From NCBI GenBank assembly GCA_029747585.1, contig JAPEVF010000712.1, positions 1 through 22,853 on the forward strand: DNA of 22,853 bases, given 5' to 3'. Below the pieces are notes generated by a model. It searched no databases, was not told the DNA's origin, and saw only the letters and a program-made list of their open reading frames with translations. Shown here piece by piece: positions 10,078-19,021 of this stretch (position 1 is its first letter; every line of letters starts with the position of its first letter). The DNA is from Pleurotus djamor (Eukaryota > Basidiomycota > Agaricomycetes > Agaricales > Pleurotaceae). A program made the translations under genes and the position numbers.

Positions 10078-11064
10078 TCAGTAGAATTGTCTTTCAATAA
10101 AATATTGAAGCCTGTCCCCATCCTCGGTAAAATCAGCCCATTGACCGCTCTCCTCTTCCAAACGAGACTTGAAGTCTTGCATTCCGAGAATGACCAATTC
10201 ATCCCCTGCCCAAGGACCGTAATGCTCGGAGGAGCTTTCTCTCCCCCAGACAACAAGCGATTTCAAAGTCTTACCAGGCGATGGGACGTACTGCTTCTTT
10301 GTCAAATTGACCAGTACAGGTTGAGCCACTGGTTTTAGGAGGTGGCGATAGTCATAGCTAAGGAGTAAAAGTCGACGAAGATCATCTCCATGCGCTGGAT
10401 CTAACACCATTCGCGAAGAAGCTGATGAACTCGGTAAGAACTTTGCCTTGACTCGTCCAAAAGTTTCCTCGGCGATCTTGTAGAAGCGCAACCCTTGGAG
10501 TTGATCTGGAGAGGACATTTCAGCATCGCCGAACGAATTCAATTCTGGGATGCATCCTTCTGGAAGGTCAACGCGACCTGTCGAGCCCAGGCAGATGAAG
10601 CGACCGTTTGACCAGGGAGATACGAAGTCTAGGATGTGCTTGCCAAGCAACGGATATCCAAGTCTAAAGAGCTGGGAATTGGTAATACAGAGCATAATGA
10701 GCGATTCCGTGGCGAGATGTTCTTTGAGGATTATTGCCAATAATTCGACAGGTAACCGGGATAGCAAACCCAAATCGCCTTGACCAGAGTGGCGGGAGGG
10801 CCTGGAGTCAAGCATGGTGTGATGTTGATACACTGTTATTTAGGAGGAAGGAGCCTACCTCAAGAAAGGGAACTCTTCCAAAACTTCCTCAGGTTTACGA
10901 GGTTGGTGCACCGTGATTAATTCTGTGATCCTGGAATTTGGCCATTGATGCAACTGGAAGGGGTCAGTCACTTGTTTGGCTGTAATGTTGATACTGCGCA
11001 TGGTCTCAGTATGTGGAGAGGACGGAAGTCATGTTTCGTACAATCGGTAAAGTTGGTCGCGCAT
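10078..11064 (-). CDS. F-box-like protein B (paralogue of 2840-3829)
   Basis: Exons 11064-11042, 10993-10859 and 10801-10078 (introns 48 and 57 bp) give 293 residues. The small first exon encodes MRDQLYR and splices in frame to INITAKQVTDPF, mirroring MKQRYQ/LINLTAQQVTEPF in gene A; exon 2 is 135 nt in both genes and both introns sit at equivalent positions and phases. The F-box-like motif reads LPVELLAIILKEHLATESLI then MLCITNSQLFRLGYPLL. Shared blocks downstream are DYRHLLKP, VLVNLTKKQYVPS and GPWAGDELVILG. No C-terminal interaction repeat is visible. A simpler model starting at an in-frame ATG just before INITAK (MRSINIT) is possible but loses the exon-1 match. Role in a Skp1-Cul1 ubiquitin ligase is inferred from the motif only. 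Confidence 0.78.
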
Positions 11065-11605
11065 TTCTGTTGGTCACTGGAAGAGGAGGTTCGTACACGA
11101 GTGAGTCATGGATGCATCGCGGCCTCCATCCAGGGGTTAGTTTCAATTTGAGACTCAGCCTGAGCGAGCTGAGTCTGCGTCCACGCCAACTGAAGTACAT
11201 AAGGGATCAATGAGCTCAAAGGGAGATTTTGTGGGGAAGGTATCATATTCCAATGGATAAGGAACGGCGAGCCATCAATGAAGTATTGATTACGCCAGAA
11301 GCGTTGACCTTTGGACAATGCTAGTCTCCTTCATTATCAAGCAAAAACACTAACAGAGAGCGTGCTGTCGCAGCTACGGCTCTGAGCTGGAGATGTCTTC
11401 TTCTGGTTACTGAATCAATCCCCCTCGTAGTCAATTGTGAACAGACTTCGGCATAGTGATTATGATTTTGTGTCATCGTAGATGCGAACTTGGGGAATGG
11501 CGTAAAATTCAGACTTGGTCATTGTGAGAAGGGAGCGATATGCCTGAAGAAGGGTGATGGTGGAGTGAATTTGCGCCAGCCAGGTTGCCCGTCATAAGTC
11601 CCTCC
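11065..11605. other. Spacer between F-box gene B and the Crinkler-like gene, with coding-like fragments
   Basis: 541 bp on the promoter side of F-box gene B. The minus strand has partly overlapping open stretches: an ATG frame 11476-11321 (52 codons), a frame at 11318-11106 that begins with TTG and reads FWRNQYFIDGSPFLIHWN, and another near 11590-11466 (LLTMTKSEFYAIPQVRIYDD). They look protein-like but do not join with good splice sites, and I recognise none. They may be remnants of a decayed gene. A short hairpin lies at 11151-11176. Confidence 0.35.
11151..11176. repeat. Inverted repeat, 9-bp arms with 8-nt loop
   Basis: AGACTCAGC at 11151-11159 and GCTGAGTCT at 11168-11176 are perfect reverse complements. 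It lies about 90 bp upstream of the F-box gene B start codon, so it could be a protein-binding site or leader hairpin; it may equally be chance. Confidence 0.4.
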
Positions 11606-13776
11606 TCACCAAGGCACCTCCTCCTCTTCGTGGCTGCCTCCGATGGTTGTCAAGTTGAACGTTGAACGCGTGTCAATGAGTTCGGAAGCGTCGTCATTGA
11701 CGGAGCCGTGTAAAATAGAATGACGCCGTAAGAAATCCCTACCACTAGGTAAGAAGTGAGTACTTGAGTGGTCGATGCGCGAAAGAAACATAGAGTACTT
11801 ACACTGGATTTAAAGGAGCCAACAGACAAGCTCTGCTTACTCAATATCAAAATAGCTCTCATCTTCGGAAGTATCGAAAAGCGGCACCTGGTGAATGAAT
11901 AAGTATGAGTCATCGAGTTGCGTCGATAAGTAATGGGCTAATGGAAATGCAAGATCAAGGTTGCCACACGCACTTTAACGGGGACATATTGGATGAACAC
12001 AGGGCCTTGTATCTCCTCAGGAAACTTTCCCGGCGGCTTCCAAGTGACCGTGTGTTCAGAACCGCTGGTAAGATTTCCCCTTCTGGGATCGGGAAGGACG
12101 AGGTAATATTTGAATGAAACTTCGAGGTTTATTTTCTGCCTGGGAGGACAAGTACCGTTCGACAAACACGTGGGCGGCCAGGTCTGTAGATGGGTCTTCA
12201 GACTCCGCAAAAAAGTGAATCCATTCGAAGAGCTGATATGTGTGGCAAAGACGGTCATCTGTAGTATAACGACGGTGACCTGGCCAGCTTCGTCTTTCTC
12301 GAGGTAGAAGGCGTCCAGGAGCGGGAAGTTGCGTTGTTGGGGTAGATAAAGGATATGCTCCTCTGGTTTCACCGTATCCAGCGTCTTGTCATAGTACACA
12401 ATCGTCATAGGGGAACGGAAAGCCGGCGTCGGCTCTGGGTCAGCGGGGGACTGTGGAGGAGGGATGGTTGAGGAAGGTACGGTGTAAACCCAGTGATTTT
12501 GAGCATCGAAGGTGGATTCCACAGGTGAATGCAGATGTAGATTTCCTCCGCGGTTCGCAGTACACAACATATCAACGACAGAAGCTTCGAATACCCAGCC
12601 CGCAAGCGAATCGCCTTGCGTGTTACAGCTCGAACCATTGAACAGTGGATCGTTGAGGTACTCCACATACCCTTCCAGGTCTTCCGTCCCCAATCGATGG
12701 AGGGTGCGCATGACAATCGATCGAATGTACGGAGACGTGAAATCCACAGATACTTCGTCTCGACGCCCACCCATACTGTTGGCCGGGGCCGTGGAGAGGT
12801 GATACGTCGATATGATGGCGTGCCATGCATCGTCTTGAGTATCGAACATGTGAGCGCGGTAGAGCGCGGTGAGAAGCGACTTGGGGGTTAACCTTGAGCT
12901 TAAGGCCCAGGAGGAGAGTGATGCCTCGAGTTCGCGACGAAAGCTCTCTGGACACGAAAGCGCGCGTGCGAGATCTCGGGGAGCCCAGCCCCACTTGCGG
13001 ATGGCATCGTCGAGTCGAGCGTCGAATGATTCGTCAATGGTATCCTCGTCCCCTTGGAACATTTTGCTGATAACTGGGTCCAAAAGAAGTCTGGATTGCG
13101 TTGAATGAGGATTGCGTGTAAGTATTTAACAGTTTGACAATATCATTCGGAGGGAAATAGCCACTCACGTTTGAAAAAGTTCCGCTCTAGACCAGCGGGC
13201 GACGCACCATACCTGCCCACGTACCTTTTCAACCCATCTCGGTACGTTAGAACTGGCAGCTTGAACGATAAAAGGAGCCATCGTCAACGGCGAAGTCAAA
13301 CAACTCGGCGGTGATGCCCATCGCGAATCTTCATCGCTATTGATAAGAGCCCACGACGTCAAAGGTATCTCTTCTATCTTCCCCTCCGTAAGGTCCCCTT
13401 CCAATATCTGCACCCCATCCTCCGAGAAATAGAGAAAGAAATCACGATAGGGGCTGAAAAAGGCAGGCTTCTTGTGGAGGAGTTGGTCGAGGAGGAGGAA
13501 GTAGAGACTGTATGTCTTTCCGGTTCCTGGGTGACCTGAGAGGATGACGCCTCTGCAGTGAGTTGCTTGTGCGTGGTGAAGGCGGGTGAGAGTGTCGTGG
13601 TAGTGTTGGCGGATGAAGAGGTTGCCTTGCGTGGGCGAGAGGATGTCTGGGTGGATGAGGACTGTGTTTTTTGCATCGAGTTCGCGTCGTCTGTCGGTTC
13701 TTCCCCACCAATCTAGCCACACTTGATTGTAGGGAAGCTTTGCATGACGGTACCATGATGGATGTTTGAGCGACAT
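11606..13776 (-). CDS. Crinkler-RHS (CR) type P-loop NTPase with C-terminal nuclease-like region
   Basis: Exons 13776-13169, 13090-11974, 11887-11841 and 11744-11606 (introns 78, 86 and 96 bp) give 636 residues. The Walker A motif GHPGTGKT is at 81-88 after SLKHPSWYRHAKLPYNQVW; an acidic strand-end segment (SWALINSDED) is a Walker B candidate. The middle part is helical. The C-terminal third has GWVFEASVVDMLCTANRGG and LLDAFYLEKDEAGQVTVVIL followed by QMT, an arrangement I associate with the PD-(D/E)xK nuclease-like domain of the Crinkler-RHS effectors described in oomycetes, fungi and other eukaryotes. Proteins of this class are proposed to act in conflict with other cells or against mobile DNA; that role is family inference. 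The 3' end is uncertain: exon 3 read straight on stops at TAA 11837-11839 (591 aa, ending SYFDIE), but that TAA overlaps a GTAAGC donor, and splicing to 11744 keeps an open frame ending EEEEVPW. Confidence 0.72.
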
Positions 13777-14010
13777 GACCAGAGTGTCATGAAGTTCCTT
13801 TGTCGATATCCAACGACCAAAATGTTCTGGAGAGTGGAGGTCCGTTTGTGACGTGTATGGAATACAGATCTGCTAAACATAAAAAGGGNAAAAAAGTCCT
13901 CGAAAGCAGGTTATGTAAAGACATCCATCAGAGAGACCCGATATATAATTGAGGAGGAAAGGTATGTTTACATACACTACTTTTACAAAACAAAGTCACT
14001 CCCTCATCCA
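13777..14010. promoter_or_regulatory. Crinkler-like gene promoter / CAF1 3' flank
   Basis: 234 bp between two minus-strand genes. It contains an unresolved base at 13889 next to A-runs and an AT-rich stretch (13940-13990) that probably serves CAF1 3' end formation. No gene seen. Confidence 0.4.
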
Positions 14011-15262
14011 TCAACGAGCTCCACTAACCATCGGTGGTCGCATGTACGGTCCATTCGCACCCATATACGCCGCAGACGACATCGGTGTGGACATCGACCC
14101 GTTGGGTAGACTCATTATCGGGATACCCTGGCCTTGCGAACCTGAAGGCGTGTGGTTGTGTGCTTCTCTGTTCAACACCCGATCTTCCCGTTCTGCGATG
14201 GTTGTACCACCACGTCCGGGTTCGGCGGCGCCGTTGGAGACGGTGAAGGTCGAACCGAAGCCGTAGAGTTGACCAGAGTAGAGGGCGTCGTCGATGTTTT
14301 CGCTAAAGTATAGTTCGCGCATTTTGAAAAAGGCGGATGCGGCGAGGAGGGAGTCTGAGCCGGCTTGGTGGGAGGTTCCTACTCGAGTAACCTGAGTTCG
14401 TTGGCGTAAGTAAATTTAGAGGGGGTGGGTCGGAGGGAGACGTACTCCAAGTTCGTCCGCTAGGTCTTGCAAGCCCCGATTGAGGACGTTGGATTTGCGA
14501 ACCATGAACTTGACGTCGTATACAGTGGGGAACCACGCGTGTAAAAGGTCGGAAAATTCGTCTTCTGTCATGGGAAGAGATGCGCCGGTCAACAGCTTGA
14601 GGAAATACCCAAAATCGTAGGCACTAGCAACACAACCGATCAACCAAGGCAACCAAGATGCAAGAACACCTGCTACGCACCTGTGGAAGGATATCCATTT
14701 ATTATCCGGATTAAGCACCAAACCAGAGGTGATCATCAGCTCTGCAAACACATTGGGTGATATCCCCACTTCTTCATGGCGCTGAAAATCGAATCCCGCC
14801 TTCTGGAGGAGATCTATCGAGTCGGGTGCGTACATATCTTCGCTAATTCACGGAAGGGAGGGGCCTGTTAGCGACACTTCATTTCGTTGGCCAAGATCCC
14901 TTCATTGGGAAGCGCGTACTTGATATTGAACTGGAAGTTGAATTGCCACGTCGAGTTCTCTGGGTAGTTCCCGTTCTCGTCTGCCAACGTCAATCCGACC
15001 TGGATGATCTTGAGTAGGTCGACGTTGCAGCGCATCGTTTGGTAGTGGTAGTCCGAGGGGGTTGGAAACATCCCGATAGGACGCGCAACTACACCGGGAA
15101 ATTCGGTATCCTGCATTTGAAGGTGAACAAAGTGGCGATGGAGCAACTCACAAAGAACGGGTGCCGTACCATTGCGATGTAGGGATAACTTTCGATTGTA
15201 TCTCTGATATTCCGCATTTCTTGCTCCAAATTTGAAGCCCAAACTTCTGTTATTCGGGTCAT
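14011..15262 (-). CDS. POP2: CAF1/Pop2 deadenylase, catalytic subunit of the CCR4-NOT complex
   Basis: Removes poly(A) tails from mRNA in the cytoplasm within CCR4-NOT. Exons 15262-15170, 15110-14920, 14842-14681, 14623-14446 and 14391-14011 (introns 54-77 bp) give 334 residues. The start ATG at 15262 gives MTRITEVWASNLEQEMRNIR, the typical CAF1 N-terminus. The DEDD-type exonuclease residues are all visible: Asp32 and Glu34 in AMDTEFPG (intron 1 falls just before Asp32), Asp152 in SAYDFGYF, and His216/Asp221 in GTSHQAGSDSL. NEDMYAPDSIDLLQKAGFDF and LADELGVTRVG are further family blocks. After about residue 250 comes a fungal-type low-complexity tail rich in Gly, Pro, Ser and Met that is absent from animal CAF1. 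No catalytic residue is missing, so the enzyme should be active. Confidence 0.95.
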
Positions 15263-15785
15263 GGTCGCTGGCGTCGACGACGAGTACGACGGAGGAGGAG
15301 GAAGGTGGTGGAAGGGATCTGACTTACGTCAGCATCAACGGATTCCCTAGGGGTCGCAGGAGGTTTGTTTTCAGCGTCTTAAACCTTTTTACAGGACGTC
15401 ATCTTCCTGTACTGTGACGATACACGTAAGCCTGCTCGGGTCATTCTCGAAACACGATTTTGAGGTTATGAAGTGACCCCTACGCCGAACCCTGAGCTCT
15501 GTTCAAACGCATTACTTACTCTGAGGAAGACTTTCGATTGAGGTATCCGACCACAATCCGACCAATGGAGGCGGGCGAAACGTGCGTGTCATATTCTCCG
15601 GGAACCATATACATGATACACTTCGACGGTATATTAATAAGAGTTGGACGAGTCAGGAAGCCACTACGGAGAGGTAAGTTGTCTCGAACTCAAGCGACAG
15701 CTCCGATTCACTGGATGACCGTTCCAGTTCACCGGGCTAAATTCCCGCATAGAAATTCACATCGCCTAATAATCAGCCCGTTGAA

Positions 15786-16221
15786 ATGATCTTGGAAGCA
15801 ACTCAGGCGGACAATGAGGGTCGTACTTACTCTATGGCGGAAATAGAGTGGCGAGTAAATACCCCTCCGAATACAACCTGGCTAATCTTGTGATACTACC
15901 TAGCCTTGCCTAATGAGAGCAACGCGATGGGAAATGGAGAATACGACATCAAGCTTGTTTCTGACGCGCTACGCAGATTACCCACATCTTGCCCACTTCC
16001 GCGTAAATAATGCTGGGCAGGCCTTGGACATACCCACAGCTCAGGAACCCATGTACGGCAAGCTTAATACCGACTTTCCCTTTCCCTCAGTCGTTCGTTC
16101 AGCTGGTACTCCCGCGTCACATGGGGGATATCCTTTTCAGGGCAGAGGCATTTTTTCGATATCCGCAACAGCGTACACGAATGCACATCAAGATCTAAAG
16201 ATCTACGGAACAAGGTCCTAG
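15786..16221 (+). CDS. Possible two-exon hypothetical gene or gene remnant
   Basis: An ATG at 15786 opens a 23-codon exon (MILEATQADNEGRTYSMAEI) ending at a GTAAAT donor at 15855. A 49-bp intron with a GGCTAAT branch-point-like site and a CCTAG acceptor (15903) restores an open frame of 106 codons to a TAG at 16221, for 128 residues. Intron size and signals match the real introns nearby, which is the main support. No family was recognised, the composition is unremarkable, and the downstream frame at 16229-16423 could be a further exon. It may be a pseudogene fragment. Confidence 0.33.
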
Positions 16222-17192
16222 CTATGTAGTGATGCAGAATGCTTCCATGAGTAAGCTGGACGAGAAGGTGCTCGAAGCGGAAGCGGAGGGCATTCGGATA
16301 AAAAAAACTCGCGAAGACGTGTGCTCGTTAGCGAAGGAAATCAATATTCGACAATGTTTACACGTTGTGCATCCCATCCCATCACGACGCTTGCTTTGTG
16401 ATCTTAAAGGCCTCGGAAACTAGTCCTACAGTTGGCTCCAAGGCAAATAAGCCTCAGGCTCGATGGAAGAAGGGCCTAGGCTGAAACAAAGGTCACCATT
16501 GAACCATAAACTTTGACTGTGGTATGCTGTTCTCTCAATGTCAATACTGCTGATGCAAGTACGGACATTAGGCTCTGTATTCGGGGCTTGTCAAAGACCT
16601 TCTGTCGTAACCGGCACTGTGCTCAGCAACTGTCGATTCCTTGGCTCCCTGGGAATCGTAATCGACCACCTCCTTCGTCTCATTCAAATTTGCGGACGTA
16701 TGCCCAGGCGTGTATAACTCTACAGCCCGCACTCAGTAGACACGTTCGCTAATTTTCTCTTCTCACAGATGAAGTTGTCCATTCTCACTCGTAATGCTGT
16801 ATCCCTGCTGCTCCAATCGGATTCTGTGTAAACTCAAGGCGATTACCTTGCGACCAAATGACCATTTGGGAAAATCGTCGAGCTCGTTCTCGCAACCTCT
16901 TAGTAGTGTCAGTGCTTTCAAGAACAATTTTCGGATTTTTAGCTAAAATTACGATTTGTTCTTACCGTTACTTACAGAAAGCGCATCATCAACCTTTGTA
17001 ACGGTCAGCAGTCAGTTCTTCAGGCATCGTATCTGAGGGATGCCTCTGTAACTTTCTACCGACAAGTTCGCTCGACAGCTCTTTCCGTTCACGCCAAGGT
17101 TCAGTCCTCATGCAGTATGCTCTTGGCCTTGACATGGAAGCCGCTTGTCCCCNAAAAAACTTTGTGGAAAGAAGTTACCGGTCAAAGGAAAG

Positions 17193-17206
17193 GTTCAACG
17201 TTGAAC
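17193..17206. repeat. 14-bp perfect palindrome upstream of the YqcI/YcgG gene
   Basis: GTTCAACGTTGAAC reads the same on both strands. It sits 56 bp upstream of the TATA box of the next gene, a plausible place for a dimeric transcription factor site, though function is unproven. Confidence 0.45.
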
Positions 17207-17261
17207 GCTCAATGTTTCTGTTTTGTCACTCCGCAATGGCCTTCAGACATTTAACCAACGG

Positions 17262-17269
17262 TATAAAAG
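17262..17269 (+). promoter_or_regulatory. TATA box of the YqcI/YcgG gene
   Basis: TATAAAAG lies 97 bp upstream of the ATG at 17366, followed by a pyrimidine- and CA-rich stretch typical of fungal leaders. Assigned by motif and position. Confidence 0.6.
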
Positions 17270-17365
17270 TCGCTCAGAGTTCAAGACATCTAGAGTAAAC
17301 ATCCACTTTCATTCACAGTTTGTCCGATCAGTCTTACATCCTACACATCATTTTCACCGATAAAG

Positions 17366-18368
17366 ATGTCCTCAGTCATCGTGCATATCGTGTTCCTAGC
17401 CATCGGAATCGCTATACCAAGGGCTCCCTTCAGGAGGTTGGCTTGTGCTCTTCTCAAGTTCGCCAACCAAGTCAAGGCCGCGTTCTTTGGTCTCTTGGTA
17501 ACCCCTCCACGCCCTTCCTCTGTCGCCCACTTCGTTCATTTGCCTCCGTAGAGACTGAATTTTTGCCGTTCCTCTGAGGCCGGAAAGCCTTTATCGAAGT
17601 AAGTGGCCTGCCTGCGATGTCGAACCGCTCGAACTCAATGTACTATATCTCAGATCGGAAGTCGTCTCGCTCTTTCCGGAAGGAAGTTGGCAGCGTTCCG
17701 CCTTTGACAGTTACACCTCGGTCCTCGTCAATGAGGACCGCGTTTTTCCTTGCGTTTACGCTACCAAGGGATACAACGGCGATGAACAACGTTTCGTGTT
17801 CGTCGACAACGATGACCTTTCCGACACACGCCATATCAGAGCGTTGGCTGACAGTCTCTCGAAATACCTCCGCCAGGCCAGGTCCCTCGGGCCCAACACA
17901 TCTCTCGTTCTTCTTGCTCGCGAAACCCCTTCGCCTCGATCAATGGAAGAGTACAACAATGGCTTTTGGAAGTTGTTGGATGGTTTGGCTCGACTTGACA
18001 AGTCTCCTTGGCCGTCCAACATTCCGCAAGACATCGACAATGATCGCTGGTGCTTGTGCTTTGGCGGAGAACCCTTTTTCAGTGTCATCCAAACCCCTGC
18101 TCATCAAGCTCGCCAGTCCAGATATGCTAAAGGCCTGACGGTCGTCTTCCAGCCGAAATGGATATTTGATATCCTCTTCAGCAGCGATGCTAAACGGGCT
18201 GGAGCGTTGGGGAAAGTGCGATCGTTGTTGTCGAAGTATGATTCCGTTCCTGTGTCCCCAGAGCTGAAGAATTACGGGGATGAAGGATCGAGGGAGAGCA
18301 AGCAGTATTTTCTACTGGATGAAAATGTTCCCGCAGATTGCCCGTTTGACCAATTGGCGAAGAACTGA
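17366..18368 (+). CDS. YqcI/YcgG-family protein with N-terminal hydrophobic segment
   Basis: Exons 17366-17497, 17552-17598 and 17654-18368 (introns 54 and 55 bp) give 297 residues. From about residue 66 the protein follows the YqcI/YcgG family (Pfam PF08892): WQRSAFDSYTS, VFPCVYA (FPC at 91-93), RFVFVDNDD, EEYNNGFWKLLDGLARLD, PWPSNIPQD, WCLCFGGEPFFSV, QTPAHQARQSR (206-216), VVFQPKWIFD and KQYFLLDE with CPF near the end. The family is best known from bacteria; some bacterial members have been reported as haem-dependent N-hydroxylases of guanidino compounds, recalled from memory and not proof of activity here. Residues 4-18 (VIVHIVFLAIGIAIP) are hydrophobic and followed by RAPFRR, so the protein may be membrane-anchored or targeted. 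It is convergent with the next gene, 94 bp apart. Family is confident, biochemical role unknown. Confidence 0.86.
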
Positions 18369-18462
18369 GGACAGATACAGTGAGTTTGGGGTTCACATCC
18401 TGAGCATTCAATGTAACTGATACACCCGACGGTAGCATGAATTTCTGTTTCCCCAATGTCGC

Positions 18463-18986
18463 TTAGAAATTCATTTCGATAAACGATGGTCTTGTTGGTA
18501 AAGCATCAGAGCTTGTCCGTTTGTAATACCCGAGTCGTGAGGTATAGTTCATTGTATGTAGATCGAAACATAACCCAATCCAGTCGCCGCGATGAATTTT
18601 CGTAGTCAGATTACAGCTCCGGTGTGAAGCGTCCAACTTAAGTCCAACTCCAACATGCTCCCCAGTAAACCCAAGCATCGCTGCGTAGTATGTTTGTCCA
18701 GGGAGCATGAGAACTGTCTCCTCTTCTATATCAAGTGAGCCACTGTAGAGGGACGGACGATAAAGGGTAGGACATAGGAGTACCTCCTTTGACCCTTTGG
18801 CGGCGTGGAAGTAAAACGAGAAAGAAACGGACAAGGCAAGCCAGGAGGTGTCGCTAAGCTACCTTCAAAGATAAGCTTACAGCTGGAGATCTTGCTAGTC
18901 TCAGAGCTCAACCATAGCAGCTGAGCTCTCACCGTCGTCAAGCAGTACCTGGACCTTGTATCCGAATCGAGGATTTGTGGGTCCAT
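18463..18986 (-). CDS. Uncharacterised small protein
   Basis: Best model: exons 18986-18949, 18894-18784 and 18742-18463, giving 142 residues. The first intron (54 bp, GTACTG..GACTAG) has ordinary signals; the second (41 bp, GTACTC..CTACAG) is short for this window but restores the frame exactly. The last exon is clearly coding-like: LPGQTYYAAMLGFTGEHVGV, then IHRGDWIGLCFDLHTMNYTS and RLGYYKR. A GDWIG element followed by a strand is faintly reminiscent of SPRY or jelly-roll folds, but too weak to assign. The first half (TPPGLPCPFLSRFTSTPPKG) could instead be intron, so the 5' structure is provisional. It is divergent from the gene at 19022, with 35 bp between the start codons. Confidence 0.45.
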
Positions 18987-19021
18987 GTTTTAATGAGAGA
19001 ACAATACAAGGGCGGCTACAT

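Larger units (their letters stand above)
15263..17365. other. Gene-poor region with scattered coding-like stretches
   Basis: 2.1 kb between CAF1 and the YqcI/YcgG gene. The minus strand has no long frame. The plus strand has intron-like GTAAGT..TTCCAG (15674-15727), a possible two-exon gene (15786-16221, listed separately), a helix-prone frame at 16229-16423 (MSKLDEKVLEAEAEGIRIKK), and frames around 16513-16752 and 17110-17298, the last crossing the unresolved base at 17153. None shows a recognisable domain. A 7-bp-arm hairpin (CCAAATG/CATTTGG) lies near 16853-16868. The right end holds the YqcI/YcgG promoter. The picture fits a decayed or fast-evolving gene, but I cannot prove either. Confidence 0.4.

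Noticed and set aside
12110..13108. Plus-strand frames opposite the Crinkler-like gene
   Set aside because: Antisense shadows with no start context or family features.
17110..17298. Plus-strand frame crossing the unresolved base at 17153
   Set aside because: Contains an ambiguous base beside an A-run, runs through promoter elements and has no homologue I recognise.
15263..17365. Search for tRNA, rRNA or transposon ends in the gene-poor gap
   Set aside because: No GGTTCRANTCC-type B box with a matching A box, no long terminal or inverted repeats and no transposase or reverse transcriptase motifs were seen by eye.
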